Shown: positions 45,604 through 57,799 of the stretch, one piece after another
How the letters are laid out: every line of letters starts with the position of its first letter
Position numbering within the stretch: the first letter of the stretch is position 1
Source: Azorinus chamasolen
Taxonomy: Eukaryota; Mollusca; Bivalvia; Cardiida; Solecurtidae
Direction of reading: 5' to 3'
NCBI GenBank assembly: GCA_963576725.1
Contig: OY755251.1
Span: 38,262,048 to 38,326,047, forward strand
Length of the DNA stretch: 64,000 nt
Notes under the pieces: generated by a model
Databases searched by the model: none
Seen by the model: the letters and a program-made list of their open reading frames with translations, nothing else
Told to the model about the DNA's origin: nothing
Translations under genes and position numbers: made by a program

Positions 45604-46147
45604 TTAGTGGAATTTTACCAATTTTGTGTATTCTCTTAAATGGGTTGAACACTTAACAGACATAAAACCGAGATGATGATGACAGGTCATTCTGTCCTGG
45701 TATTTAATCAGGCCAAAACGGTGAGATGTGTACGTAACAAAGATACGTTAATGGTGGAAGTAATGGGACCATGTTTTTGTAGAATAATGGACTGCATTAA
45801 AAATTAGCATTGCAATTTATTGCAAAGATAACAAAAACTGAGTTTTGTCATAGAATTTTGTTTATTCATTTTCGACATGAAAATATTATCAAACTGATTC
45901 ATCACTCACATTTAAACAAACGTCACCTGTACTCATATTTCTGTATCGTTTGCTACCGAAGAATATGAGACTGATCTCTCGAACCACCCTTAATTCGATT
46001 CAGCATTTATGGTCCCCAAGGTGTTTGAGATATTAGGGTTGCACTGTAAATATAAAACTCAATTTCATTGGTTGGCTAATTGTACCAGTCCAATCACACA
46101 CATAAGTGTTAGTGGAGAAATACAATACTCTGCCTTTATACATCTTT

Positions 46148-46199
46148 GCAAACAGAATAGACAAAAAATAGATATCTGATCTGGGTCCACTCTGTTTGC
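46148..46199. repeat. Hairpin-family repeat
   Basis: GCAAACAGAATAGAC on the left and GATCTGGGTCCACTCTGTTTGC on the right; inner left arm lost. Confidence 0.75.
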
Positions 46200-46245
46200 T
46201 TATGATATAATATAGATATGATTCTACAGTTTCTGACATAACCAA

Positions 46246-47000
46246 AAATCAAAGGTCAAGGTTACAATCGGAGGCCAACAGTCAAAAATGGGCCATTTTG
46301 TGGTCTCTGCTCTGTAACTCCTACATATATGAGTCAGGATTTCAAAATAGTCTGGTACAAATGTTTACCGCCTTGAAATGGTGTGTTGCGAAAAAGAACC
46401 AGGTTCATACCTCAAAGGTCAAGATACAGCCTGGACAAGATAAGTGTGACAACAACGACAACAACAAAGACAATGCCTATGACAGACAAAGTGATCCATA
46501 TGTGTCTGCCATGCTTCATAGGTGACACAAAAATTGGGACATTTTGTTGTGTCCGCTCTGTAACTCCTACATACATCAATGGATTTCAAAATAACCTAGT
46601 AGAAATGTTCACCACCTTGACACAATATGTCATGAAAAAGAACCAGGTTCCTATCTCAAAGGTCAAGGTCACAATCAAAGGTCAAGTTCAAAATTGGGGA
46701 CATTTTGTCGTGTCTGCTCTGTAACTTCCACATACATGAGTGGATTTAAAAATAACCTGGTACATGTACAAATGCTCACCACCTTGACATGATTTGTCAT
46801 GAAAAAACCCAGGTTCATATCTCAAAAGACAAGGTCACAATCGGAGGTCAAAGTTAAACAATGTGGACAGTTTGTTGTCTACATACATGAGTGGATTTAA
46901 AAATAACCTGATATAAATGTTGACTACCTTGAGACAATGTATCACAAAAACAAATAAGGTTCCTAGGTTCAAAGGTAAAAAATGGGGGCATTTTGTCAAA
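46246..47000 (+). repeat. Tandem array of ~150 bp units, AGGTCA-bearing
   Basis: About five units with TCTGCTCTGTAACTCCTACA, GAGTGGATTTCAAAATAACC and CTCAAAGGTCAAGGTCACAA. GTGACACAAAAATTGGGACA at 46522 suggests a relation to family F. No head or tail hairpin was found. Open frames here are by-products. Confidence 0.75.
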
Positions 47001-47092
47001 AAAAGGTAATTATTGAACAGCAGGACCCATAAACAAGTTTGAATACATGTATATGTTTTAATGAATTTTCAAGAACCTGTATCCACTAAAAC

Positions 47093-47273
47093 CCCTCTAA
47101 GCTGGAATTCTAGTAGAGAAGAATTTAGATACTTTTAGACAGGTGTCTGCTTGATGCAAGGTCAAAGTCATGCAGAAAGCTCCGTCTCTAGGAGCTTTCT
47201 GCATGACTGTCACCCTGCATAAAGACCGATTTTTATACTAAATTTAACATCTGGTTTAGAGAGGCTTTTACTA
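47093..47273. mobile_element. TA-type miniature element, diverged copy
   Basis: CACTAAAACCCCTCTAAGC faces GGTTTAGAGAGGCTTTTAC. The middle is a hairpin, TGCAGAAAGCTCC/GGAGCTTTCTGCA. Related to 29942-30114. Confidence 0.6.
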
Positions 47274-47334
47274 TATTGTAGATATTGAAAAAGAAAGAAA
47301 TGTGTCGAGACTGTAGCTTAAAACATCATAAGGC

Positions 47335-47412
47335 TGTGTTCCTCAATAGCTCAGTTGGATTCAAGGAAGACTGTTGACTAGCACAGCACAGGTTAGATCC
47401 CAACTTCTGGCG
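47335..47412 (+). repeat. tRNA-like sequence, possible SINE head
   Basis: ATAGCTCAGTTGG matches an A box and GGTTAGATCCC approximates a B box. A family H element begins a few bases downstream. Confidence 0.4.
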
Positions 47413-47418
47413 ATTTTT

Positions 47419-47690
47419 ATGCCCCCCAGATCAGATCGGGGGGGGGGGGATATTGTTTTTGCCTCGTCTGTCTGTCTGTTTGTTTGTCTGTCTGTCTGTC
47501 TGTCTGTCAGCAACTTTAACATTGGCCATAACTTTGGAACCAGTAGATATAGAGACTTGATATTTGGCATGCATGTGTATCTCATGAAGCTGCACTTTTT
47601 GAGAGGTGACATGTCAAGGTTAAGGTCATCTTTCAGAGTCAAAAGTCAAATTGGGTTGGGGGCATAGTGTTTCACAAACACATCTTGTTT
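47419..47690 (+). mobile_element. Family H hairpin-array element, single-unit copy
   Basis: Head ATGCCCCCCAGATC/GATCGGGGGG, ATATTGTTTTTGCC, (GTCT)n, one ~150 bp unit (CATTGGCCATAACTTTGG, GGCATGCATGTGTATCTCAT), tail GGGGGCATAGTGTTTCAC with hairpin GTGTTT/AAACAC and CTTGTTT. The smallest complete example of the shared architecture. Confidence 0.75.
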
Positions 47691-48520
47691 AAAAAAGTAA
47701 TTGTTCTCTTCAGTATTTGTATAATATGGAGGAATAATTTAGGGCGATATACATCCATATGTGTGTTTTTGGTTTGATTCAATACTTCGAGTGTCCAAAG
47801 AAAACAAATCATTACGCCACAGAGCACAAACACGTGACCTACTAGCAGGATATAGTTAAGGTTTATCTGTACCCCCTTTAGCTGTATAGTAAAGCAACTC
47901 GTAACTCGATAAAAGCCATTGATAGAAATAGATCAAGATATTTATTACCATAGAGTGTTGACCAAAATTGACCATTGATCATTTTAGGCTATAGACCAAG
48001 ATTGTCCAATAATTCTAATTGACTATTGATCCATATAGGCCTTTCATTGTGACAGACAATTTATTTGGAAGTCAAATGATAATTAAATGGTATTGCCATG
48101 TTGAACAAAAAAATAAATCTGGCTTTGAATCTTCACAAAAAAGTTTTCTAAAACCATTTTTCAGTGAATACCCAGTTGATTTGAACAGGCATGAGATATG
48201 TGTACAGTTATGCTTTTGAATGCTCTGTGAGCGATGACGTGAAATGCATATGATCTTCTCATTCATTTTCAGACGTACCCCAATTACCCGAAATATTCGG
48301 ACACCTCAATCTCCCCACTCCATCGGTTTATAAAGCTGAATATTCCAATATGGCACCTTTCTGATATCTTTAAACTAGTCTGACATAGTAACAAATAGTG
48401 TAGACCCTGATCAAATGGCTCATTCAGGAGCTGTTTGATCTCGATCTGCAGTATTTACCTAAGTTTGTGTGTTTGAATACCCCTTTCCTTCATATAATAT
48501 AAACAAATTTTCATGTATTT

Positions 48521-48589
48521 GCAAACAGCGTAGACCCAGATCAGATGGTTCCTATAGTAGCCACCTGATCAGTGTCTGCTCTGTTTGCT
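48521..48589. repeat. Hairpin-family repeat
   Basis: GCAAACAGCGTAGACCCAGA and its near-complement ending CTCTGTTTGC; about 32 bp arms with four or five mismatches. Confidence 0.9.
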
Positions 48590-49096
48590 AATGGAATTTG
48601 ATAGATCTGTTTCTTTACTTTCTAATATGGCTTCAATGTTTGACCTTGAATATTTCATTATAACTATATTGTACATGAATATTCAGTAGGTAATGAAATT
48701 TTGAATAAACATAGAACAGGGAGAGGGATACTTAAGGGTAATTAAGGTATCCAAATTGCAACAAGCATTTACTAGAGTTTCATCTATCAGACATCTATTG
48801 AATTTGATCAATTCTGTTGGGGACAAAATCTATTTAACTCTTTCGCTGCAACAATTTGTTGTCTGCAAAATTTTGTCGTCTGCTTCAATATTCATTGCTG
48901 AATTATCTTCCCATTCTGTTTCAAAAACATAGTCATTAAACAATTTGGATCTTAATACATGCCAAGTTAATCTGCATCTAATCTGGGTCCAAACTATATG
49001 TCACGGTTACACCATAGATTTTCCAACGGCAGTAAAAAGATTTACCTTTAGAATGTTAACTCTTTACATGCTAGCGGTGAAACTGTGATTACTTAT

Positions 49097-49162
49097 GCAA
49101 ACAGTTTGGATCCAGATGAGACGCCGCATAATGAGGGGTCTCATCAGGATCCAAACTGTTTG
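49097..49162. repeat. Hairpin-family repeat, variant stem
   Basis: GCAAACAGTTTGGATCC faces GGATCCAAACTGTTTG. The middle of the stem differs from the usual AGAGTAGACC on both arms together. Confidence 0.9.
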
Positions 49163-49453
49163 TCACCTTGACCATATTTTTTGCAAAGAAATGAGAGAAA
49201 GTTTATTTTAAGAATTGAAGCAGACGACAATTGTTGCAGATGAAAAATTACTTAGCGTGCAAAGAGTTAAATACAATTTCTAATTTGATTTTTTTCCCTG
49301 TTCAATACTGGATGAAACAACAGGTAACTCATTGTGTGTCAATATGATAAATACTGATCAACAATAAAATTGTATGTTCAAAAGAAATATGGAAGAGATA
49401 TAATGTTTATTAAGATAAACCTTTCCTTCATATAAATGCATTTTCACACATTT

Positions 49454-49521
49454 GCAAATAGAGTAGACACAGATTAGACAGCTCCTTTAGGAGCCATCAG
49501 ATCAGGGTCTGCTCTGGTTGC
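49454..49521. repeat. Hairpin-family repeat
   Basis: GCAAATAGAGTAGAC ... GCTCCTTTAGGAGC centre ... GGTCTGCTCTGGTTGC. Confidence 0.85.
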
Positions 49522-49705
49522 TTATGACAGAATATAGATCTGATTCTACAATTCTGTTAAAGCAAGAAATTCCTTTGGAAAATTTACATTATAAAAATTT
49601 AGTTAACAAATATTCATGTCATTATTTCTTGCACAGATAGAGAAGATACAGCAGATTTCCGCAGACAGTATCAACTTGGCATGCTCAGGGTTAATGCTCT
49701 CAAAG

Positions 49706-51512
49706 TAGTCCATTGTTTGACGATAGTGTAAAATTGTCCATTGTTTAACAATAGTGTAGTTGTCCATAGTTTGATGATAATGTAGAATTGTCTAACGATA
49801 GTATAGAATTGTCCATTGTCTAACAATAGTGTATAATTGTCCATTGTTAAATGATAGTGTAGAATCGTCCATTGTTTAACAATAGTGTAGAATTGTCTAA
49901 CGATAGTGTAAAATTGTCCATTGTCTAACAATAGTGTATAATTGTTTAATGATAGTATAGAATTGTCCATTGTCTAACAATAGTGTATAATTGTCCATTG
50001 TTAAATGATAGTGTAGAATTGTCCATTGTTTAACAATAGTGTAGAATTGTCTAACAATAGTATAGAATTGTCCATTGTCTAAAAATTGTCCATTGTCTAA
50101 CGATAGTGTAGAATTGTCCATTGTCTAACAAGAGTCTAAAATTGTCCATTGTCTAACGATAGTGTAGAATTGTCCATTGTCTAACGATGGTGTAGAATTG
50201 TCTAATGATAGTGTAGAATTGTCCATTGTCTAAAGATAGTGTAGAATTGTCTAATGATAGTGTAGAATTGTCCATTTTCTAACGATAGTGTAGAATTGTG
50301 CATTGTTTAACGATAGTGTAAAATTGTCTAATGATAGTGTAGAATTGTCCATTGTCTAACGATAGTGTAGAATTGTCTATTGTCTAATAATAGTGTAGAA
50401 TTGTCCATTGTCTAACGATAGTGTAGAATTGTCTAATGATAGTGTAGAATTGTCTAACGATAGTGTAGAATTGTCCATTGTCTAACGATAGTGTTGAATT
50501 GTCTAATGATAGTGTAGAATTGTTCATTGTTTAATGATAGTGTAGAATTGACCATTGACTAATGATAGTGTAGAATTGTTCATTGTTTAATGATAGTGTA
50601 GAATTGACCATTGACTAATGATAGTGTAGAATTGTTCATTGTTTAATGATAGTGTAGAATTGTCCATTGTCTAATGATAGTTTAGAATTGTTCATTATCT
50701 AACTATAGTCTAGAATCGTCCATTGTCTAATGATAGTGTAGAATTGTTCATTGTTTAATGATAGTGTAGAATTGTTCACTGTCTAATGATAGTGTAGAAT
50801 TGTCCATTGTCTAATGATAGTGTAGAATTGTTCATTGTTTAATGATAGTGTAGAATTGTCCATTGTCTAATGATAGTGTAGAATTGTTCATTGTTTAATG
50901 ATAGTGTAGAATTGACCATTGTCTAATGATAGTGTAGAATTGTTCACTGTCTAATGATAGTGTAGAATTGTTCACTGTCTAATGATAGTGTAGAATTGTT
51001 CATTGTCTAACGATAGTGTAGAATTGTTCATTGTTTAATGATAGTGTAGAATTGTCCATTGTCTAATGATAGTGTAGAATTGTTCACTGTCTAATGATAG
51101 TGTAGAATTGTTCATTGTTTAATGATAGTGTAGAATTGTCCATTGTCTAATGATAGTGTAGAATTGTTCATTGTTTAATGATAGTGTAGAATTGTTCATT
51201 GTCTAATGATAGTGTAGAATTGTTCACTGTCTAATGATAGTGTAGAATTGTTCACTGTCTAATGATAGTGTAGAATTGTTCATTGTTTAATGATAGTGTA
51301 GAATTGTTCATTGTTTAATGATAGTGTAGAATTGTCCATTGTCTAATGATAGTGTAGAATTGTCCATTGTTTGATGATAGTATAGAATTGTTCATTGTCT
51401 AATGATAGTGTAGAATTGTTCATTGTCTAACAATAGTGTAGAATTGTTCATTGTTTAATGATAGTGTAGAATTGTCCATTGTCTAACAACAGTGTAAAAT
51501 CGTCCATTGTTT
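49706..51512 (+). repeat. 28 bp minisatellite, ~1.8 kb
   Basis: The basic unit is about GTAGAATTGTCCATTGTCTA plus ATGATAGT, 28 bp, repeated roughly sixty times. Some copies are shortened to about 17 bp. Left-hand units favour CAATAGTG or CGATAGTG, right-hand units ATGATAGTG with GTTCATTG, so the variants are spatially ordered. Open frames on the minus strand encode repetitive peptides and are not genes. Confidence 0.95.
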
Positions 51513-53007
51513 AATGATAGTGTCCGTTCAGTATAAAAGATTATAGTTTGCTGGAATTTTTAGTGATAAACAGAGTAGATCCTGATCATAGGACTCCTTC
51601 AGGAGCCCTCTAATCTTGGTCTACACTGTATGCAAATTCTGGTACACTTGCCTCCCCTCATTCAAAGGGTTTAATAGCTTGTTCTAAATGTTAGATTTGA
51701 AATTACAAGGCCACAATGACGACAAGTAACACAGCGAGGTCTCCATAAATAACATGAATTAATTCAGTGTTACACTGAATGCAGTCAGCATCCCTCATTG
51801 GATTTTCTTTGATTGGATTTTCTAATTATCTGCGATAAATTCTGTCTGCCCCAAATTAGCTCATTGATTCATTGATTTTAGCCCAGTGAGGCTGTAAATT
51901 GTTGCTTCTGAGATTAACCTTTCCTCTGCTGCGTGTTGCCTATTGAGTAATATTGTTATCAGTTTTATGAAAGAAGACATGTTGCACTCTGTTAGTTGAT
52001 TCAGGTCCAGTTATTGAATGGTTTTACCAAGCTCCCAGTAAAGGAATTAGCTATAGGAAACATCGTGGGCTATATTTCGGAAGCAGATTGTTGTGACATG
52101 TTAAGGACGATCACTCCATGAGTCATGACAGAAGCTCACGGCAGCAAGACATAAAATGATAGTAAAATAGTGTCATTGTTAGCTCTCAGTAAAAGTTTCC
52201 CTTTAGAGTTGTCTGAGATCAAACAGGATCCAATTACGTAGCCTAGCCTAGAAAGTAAAATAAATCCTCGTCAATGGTTTGCAAGGTGATTGCATAATGC
52301 TTTGATTGCATAGTTTCACTAACCACTGCCTAGAATTACGATGTGACAAGTCTGCTATCTTCACAGGTTAGCAAATAAATAAGATTTAAAATCAATTCTC
52401 TGACCATCATCAGGTGATAGATTGCAGGCAATTCAATGTGTATGATTACGTATGAAAGAGGACAGAAACCATACAGTTGTTTTATTGTTTTCTTATGCTC
52501 CAACCATTTAAAATTGGGGAACATTATACTTACACCTGTCCATGTGTGGGTATTTGCATACATATGTTCATACTTGCGTATGTACGTTTGTTCAGATTCT
52601 TAGATGTCCAATAACTCTCCTTTGGCTGGTGTTTCTGATGTGAAACTTTTACATCGTAATAACAGCTTGATGAGAGGGTGTGTCATGAAACAAAAGCCAT
52701 AACTCTGACATCAATGATTTTAGAGTTATTCCCCTTTTTCATTATTTCTCGTCTGGAAAAATAACTCTTCTGTGGCTGGAGTTATTGAAATGAAACTTCC
52801 ACATATGGTAAGAGCTGGATAAGAATGTGTCTCATGAACAAGAGTCATAACTCTGTCATCAATAGCTCTTGTGACACACATGTGCACTCTCCTCAAACTC
52901 TTACCATATATGACATTTCATTTCAACACCAGCCAAGGAAGAGTTACACACCATTTCATCAATACTTATAGTTATTCTTCCCCTTTTGCATTTTTTTTTC
53001 ATGTATA
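51513..53007. other. Non-coding DNA with a hairpin repeat and an array fragment
   Basis: Hairpin member at 51568-51633. 52600-52960 holds about two diverged ~150 bp units (AATAACTCTCCTTTGGCTGG, TGTGTCATGAAACAAAAGCC) ending near CTCTTGTG, related to families F/G. Confidence 0.5.
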
Positions 53008-53913
53008 CAGTCAAACCTGTTTTTAGAGACACAGTTTGGGAGAAAGCCAAAAGTGTCGCATCTCACAGGGTGTCTTTGAATTCAGGTTGAAAATTTCATG
53101 GGCCAATACCAACCGCTCCAGGGTCCATGTCGTATTGATCAACATTCTTCGCGAAAACTGATGACATTTCAAATTTATATCTAGGTATTACTTTTTTAGG
53201 GTTGGAAATGGAATAAACTATTTCATGATGTTACTTCTTTAGTGTCCTTATCATTAATTCTATTAATAAAAAGTAAGTTTGTGCACAAAACAAATCAGAA
53301 GCCCTCGTAGTTTTTCGAAGCGTTTCGGCCCATTGCCACAACGAGGCCAAGCACAACTGTCTTTGACAGGGAAGCAGAAGCACATTTCTATATATCTGTA
53401 TTTTAATTATGAGAATACAATTTATGTTATAATGAAATAAACCTTTTGAAGTGGTGTGGTTAACTTCTTGTCAAGTTATGAAACCAAATTGGCAATTAAA
53501 TCACTAGAATAGCCAATTACGACATTATGGCCGATTTCCGGTATAAATAAATGGATGATTAAAGCGCAGTTCATTATCAGAATTTTATGGTTGGGTAGCT
53601 AGCTATAAAGACAGTAGTGAGACTAACAGACCAACTGGACCAGATAATCCCTTATCACCTTGGGCATTAATCCTTTGACACGTTAATGAGGGCAATTTGG
53701 TACAAACACAATGATACAGTGAAAGATCATTGTCGCTAAATACAATGTCGTTTGCCGAGTTGGGAGTACAAATTTAGTGTCGTATGTCGCATCTGCCAAT
53801 GTGTCGCTAAATACAGTTGAAATATAGGGGAAAATACATCGGGAGGAAGGAAATACTGTCGCATCTGACAGGATGTCGCTAAAAACAATGTGTCGCTAGG
53901 ACAGGTTTGACTG
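53008..53913. mobile_element. TA-flanked miniature element, CAGTCAAACCTG ends
   Basis: 906 bp between TA dinucleotides (53006-53007, 53914-53915). CAGTCAAACCTGTTTTTAG faces CTAGGACAGGTTTGACTG. GTCGCATCTGACAGGATGTC-like phrases repeat near both ends. Tc1/mariner-type mobilisation is likely from TA; no transposase is present. Confidence 0.75.
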
Positions 53914-54102
53914 TATAATTCAAGGTACAAATAGCTTTTGCTGTATCCAGTAAGATATGTCAAGTTTTCTCTTTACACAAAGTATACATGTGTATGCAGT
54001 TGATAAAAGTTCTTAATTTACATTTATTTGGTAAATTAGGTACATATATAAGGCTGCATGTAGACAATGCTGCATCATAGCTGGGGGCTTTCATGTTCTG
54101 TG

Positions 54103-54666
54103 CAAAGGTGCCCGACGCATACTTGGACTCACCCACGGAACCTCAAACCCCCCCACCCCCCCACCCACCCACCCACCCAAAAAAATAAAAATAATAATAA
54201 TAAAAAATTGTAATCGAAGTATGTAAAACTAGCCTAAAACTATCTAATTGAACCTTAAATCACTCCGAAAAACAACAAAAACACAACCCGGAAAAAAGTT
54301 CCTATCGGGTCTATATATGTATTGAAAGGTACCTAACTATGTCAGATCAGCAGCGGAAAAAACAACAGTCATTTTTTTCAAAGTCTTACAGCAAAGCCAA
54401 TTCAACACCATATCAATCATTTTGGTCTTGATCCGTTCCAAATTCCATATGCTAAGCGACACAGTTAGTGCTTTCCTTAAATATTGGTTCCCGATAGGAA
54501 TTTTTTTTCCGGGCCATGTTTTTCTTGTTTTTCGGAGTGGTTTAAGGTTCAAATAGATAGTTTTAGGTCAGTTTAACATAATTCGATCACAATTTTTTTA
54601 TATTTTTTTTTTTTTGGGGGGGGGGGGTGTCTATGGGTGAGTCCAAGCATGCGTCGGGCACCTTTG
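54103..54666. mobile_element. 564 bp foldback element with 8 bp target duplication
   Basis: CAAAGGTGCCCGACGCAT faces ATGCGTCGGGCACCTTTG. Similarity between arms continues inward (for example CTATCTAATTGAACCTTAAA with the inverse near 54545) almost to the centre. GTTCTGTG directly flanks both ends (54095-54102, 54667-54674). An 8 bp duplication points to hAT-type insertion. Non-coding; the 71-codon frame inside is chance. Confidence 0.85.
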
Positions 54667-54734
54667 GTTCTGTGAACACATTTCTAGTTTCAATATTTAA
54701 CCCCAATTCTATAAATACGCTTTTCCACACCTTT

Positions 54735-54803
54735 GCAAACAGAGAATACCCAATATCAGACGGCTCCTGTACGAGCCGTCTGATCAGGGTCTGCGGTGTT
54801 TGC
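54735..54803. repeat. Hairpin-family repeat
   Basis: Core CAGACGGCTCCTGTACGAGC with CGTCTGATC; outer arms GCAAACAGAG and GGTGTTTGC. Confidence 0.88.
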
Positions 54804-55104
54804 TAATGAAATAATATTGATATAATTCTACAGTTTCTGCCAATGCCTATTATATAATTTGTTCAATTCTAATCAATATTCATGATGTCATTATTTCTCC
54901 TGCAGGAGCTGTCTGATCATGGTCTGCTTCTGTTTGCTTTTGACATGATAGAGATTTGATTCTACAGTTAACCCTTTCTGCGCCAAATTTTTAATTGTCG
55001 TCTGCTACCCAATTTTGTTAAATCATTTGGTAAAATGCAGAATTAAGATAAATAAATGCAACCTTCAAAGGAATAAACCATAGATATAGAAATAGAGTTT
55101 GAGA

Positions 55105-55179
55105 CAAATAGTGTAGTCCCTGATCAGACGCCACCTTGAAAATACGGAGCTGCCTCTGATCTGGGACTGCACTCTTTGT
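55105..55179. repeat. Hairpin-family repeat, variant stem
   Basis: CAAATAGTGTAGTCCCTGATC faces GATCTGGGACTGCACTCTTTG; the usual GACCC/GGGTC pair is replaced by GTCCC/GGGAC. Confidence 0.85.
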
Positions 55180-56480
55180 TGTGGTGCATTTATATATGCG
55201 ACATCGGCGGTGAAAGAGTTAATTGTTAAAGCAAAAAAGTCGCTTGAAAAGTTTACATTATTAAAAATTTGGCTAATAAATGTTCATTTTGTCATTATGT
55301 CTTACATGAATATTAAACAGGGAAAAGGTTAACTCAGTAACTGTTGTGTGAAAATATGTCTGCTGATATTCTGAATGTCAAATGTTTTCCCTTAATTTTA
55401 TTCAAAACTACTCAAAGTTTGAAACAGTATTGAACATGAGGAGGCACAGAAATTACGTCCCATCTGGATCTGATCTGAACTCTGATCTCAACTATTTGCA
55501 TAAGTTTCACAAATCAGTTGCTAGTGTGCAGTGTTTGCACTATTGGCTTCTATGTCAGTCAAATTCAAAAGTTTTCTACCATGGCCAAAAAGTCCTGTGT
55601 CCATTGTAAAAAAAATAATCTAATTAATATTCATATGATGTCATTATATCTTACATGAATATTCATGGAGGAAGAGTTAAGTTTTTAAAATCTATTGTCA
55701 TCCAAATTAATTTGGAGAATCTGATTCCAACATGAGGTTTGTTTTTGAAGCATTTTAAGCTTCTTGTTTTCGCTGGAAAATTTATGACTTCCTGGAGGGT
55801 TCTATAAGCTGCAATTAATGACCAAAGGTTATTACACAACCGGAGAAAGAAAAAAAAGAAACTGACTGAACGAGGCGGCTATGAGGCTTATTGATGAGGC
55901 AGTGGGTTTCAAATTCCTCTGTCAGATACAGGCAGACAGTCTCAGATAATTTCAGATTTAGAACTTGAAGAGACAAGAATCCTGTTTAAGATTCAACCCT
56001 AGAAATGCTGCAATTTTAACCATTTGAATGATGAACAGAACTCCAGATAAGATGCGTAAATTAAAACAATTTCAAGAATAACTTCTTTATTTCTCCACCA
56101 ACCCCTATGTTGTGACCACCCTTTAGAATCGTCTCTTCATAGATTGTGGTGGAGAACTGACGATTTTAGTAATTGAGTACGTACAGGTATCTGTTGCTCT
56201 CAATGACTTTTCAAAGTGGAATAGTCCATCACTGTACTCGAACACCATCTCCCCTCTCTAATAGTCCATCACTGTACTAAGTATTCAAACACCGTCTCCC
56301 CTCTCTAATAGTTGGACACTGTACTTAGCAGCAAATAGTGAAGACCCTTATCAAAGGGCTCCTTTATGAGCCATTTGATCTGGGTTTGCACTTGCCTGTA
56401 GGTTTGTCACTGCATTCAAAGGGTTAAAATGGAATGGTTCATTATTGGAGTCCATTCAATGTGAAAGGTAATCTTGTTAA

Positions 56481-56715
56481 CCCTTTACTCCATAAATATG
56501 CCTTTATATGCCTTTGCAAACAGAGTAGACCCAGACCAGATCAGATGGCTCCTATAGCAGCCGTCTGATCAGGGTCTGCTCTGTTTGCTAATGATGTTGT
56601 AATATAGATAATTTAAGGCCAAAACTTCCTGTGTCTATGTGTTATTATAACAATTAATCTAATTAATATTGATGATATTCATTATTTCTCGCTTAAATAT
56701 TCATGGGGTTAAGGG
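56481..56715 (+). mobile_element. TTAA-flanked miniature element 3 with hairpin core
   Basis: CCCTTTACTCCATAAATA on the left and the inverse-like ATTCATGGGGTTAAGGG on the right, flanked by TTAA (56477-56480, 56716-56719). It encloses the hairpin at 56516-56588. It links the hairpin family to the TTAA elements at 10390 and 13984. A hAT element has inserted just at its right edge. Confidence 0.65.
56516..56588. repeat. Hairpin-family repeat
   Basis: GCAAACAGAGTAGACCCAG ... CAGATGGCTCCTATAGCAG ... GGGTCTGCTCTGTTTGC. Confidence 0.9.
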
Positions 56716-57479
56716 TTAATAATAGGGATGTCAACGAATATTCGAATATTCGAATATTCGTTTTTTAATCGAATATTCGAACCCTATTTTACCATTCGAA
56801 TATTCGTTTCAGTTATGTGTATACATTTTTATAAAAAAAAATTAAAAAAAAAAAAAAATATATATTGATACTGTCGGTGATCTGTTTACTTACAGAAAAT
56901 GCATCACTGCACAAGTCCTCCCCGCTACCCTGCTGCAGGTGACACCTGTGTTGTCATCAATTAATTAATCCCCTGGGGCCACAGTCTGACGAAGGGAGAA
57001 TCAACAAACCAGTGACAAACAGCTAACACACTTGCAAACAGTCACCTTTAATTTAGTATACTCCCAATTAATTCGCTGATTGCCGCCATTGTTTGTCAAG
57101 TACGGTCTAAAACACTGACCTGCAAACAATGCCAGAGTCGCGAAAATCAGAGTCGGCACATCAAAGTAACAACTTTTGATTGGTTTGTCAGTTTGCTCAT
57201 CATATTAAGCAATCTATTTTAAATACTGTAAGTGTTATGTTTGAAATTGTTGTCTTTATTAAAATTGGAAAAATGACTTTGTATACATCATTAACTCCAC
57301 ATGATTAAGCTATCCAATGACACATGCGGGCTGTGAAAATAAACACCGCCCACCAAAACAAATGTCCCATAATGCATCAAATAATCTGCTATAAAATATA
57401 ATGATAATAGAAGGTCCTCATCAATTGTCTTCTTTATACAATTTATTGAATATCTATCGAAAGTAAAATCATCTGAAAC

Positions 57480-57734
57480 ATGCCGCCTCAACGATCTGAA
57501 GTCTGGAAGCATTTTACGCTATCCACAGATAAGAAAACAGCTAGTTGCAACATCTGTCAAGCTGCGCTAACTTACGCTGGCACCACGTCAAACCTCAAGA
57601 ATCACCTTCAAGGGAAACACCCAACGTTTTCGTGTGTTAGCACCGACAACCAAACAAAACAAGCACCAATGAACTTATTTTTGAAGAAATATCCACCTGA
57701 AACGCAAGCGCAGTTGATATGTAGCACAGCTTAA
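57480..57734 (+). pseudogene. BED zinc finger, N-terminal remnant of hAT transposase
   Basis: 84 codons from ATG. SEVWKHFTLS, then CNIC (CX2C) and HLQGKH (HX4H) form the four ligands of a BED-type finger, the DNA-binding module found at the N-terminus of many hAT transposases. It ends with a stop after AQLICSTA, before any RNase H-like catalytic domain or dimerisation tail. Complete hAT transposases are several hundred residues long, so this is a truncated remnant or first exon. It could still encode a small DNA-binding protein that recognises the element's ends; that is speculation. Confidence 0.85.
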
Positions 57735-57749
57735 CGAATACTTCAAGGT

Positions 57750-57799
57750 TCAAACAGTTTGGATCCTGTTGAGACTCCGAGCAGGATCCGAACTTTTTG
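57750..57799. repeat. Hairpin-family repeat, partial, variant stem
   Basis: CAAACAGTTTGGATCCTG faces CAGGATCCGAACTTTTTG; shares the variant stem of 49097-49162. Confidence 0.75.

Larger units (their letters stand above)
44814..46245. other. Non-coding DNA with hairpin repeats
   Basis: Hairpin members at 45549-45603 and 46148-46199; poly-G at 45089-45107. The open frames here have no recognisable similarity. Confidence 0.45.
47691..49705. other. Non-coding DNA with four hairpin repeats
   Basis: Members at 48391-48457, 48521-48589, 49097-49162 and 49454-49521. The rest is AT-rich without a recognisable gene. Confidence 0.5.
54675..56476. other. Non-coding DNA with several hairpin repeats
   Basis: Members at 54735-54803, 55105-55179 and 56331-56394, with a right-arm relic at 54895-54945. 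Surrounding TTAACCC/AGGGTTAA-like strings suggest decayed miniature elements. Confidence 0.5.

Noticed and set aside
49671..50121. Two overlapping frames encoding MDNSILSL/YTIVRQ-type peptides
   Set aside because: Translation of the 28 bp minisatellite; low complexity.
49706..51512. CRISPR-like array
   Set aside because: Units are contiguous with no unique spacers, and the context is eukaryotic.
53736..53963. 75-codon frame with LATSCQMRQ-type repeats
   Set aside because: It is the translation of the GTCGCATCTG repeats near the end of the TA-flanked miniature element.
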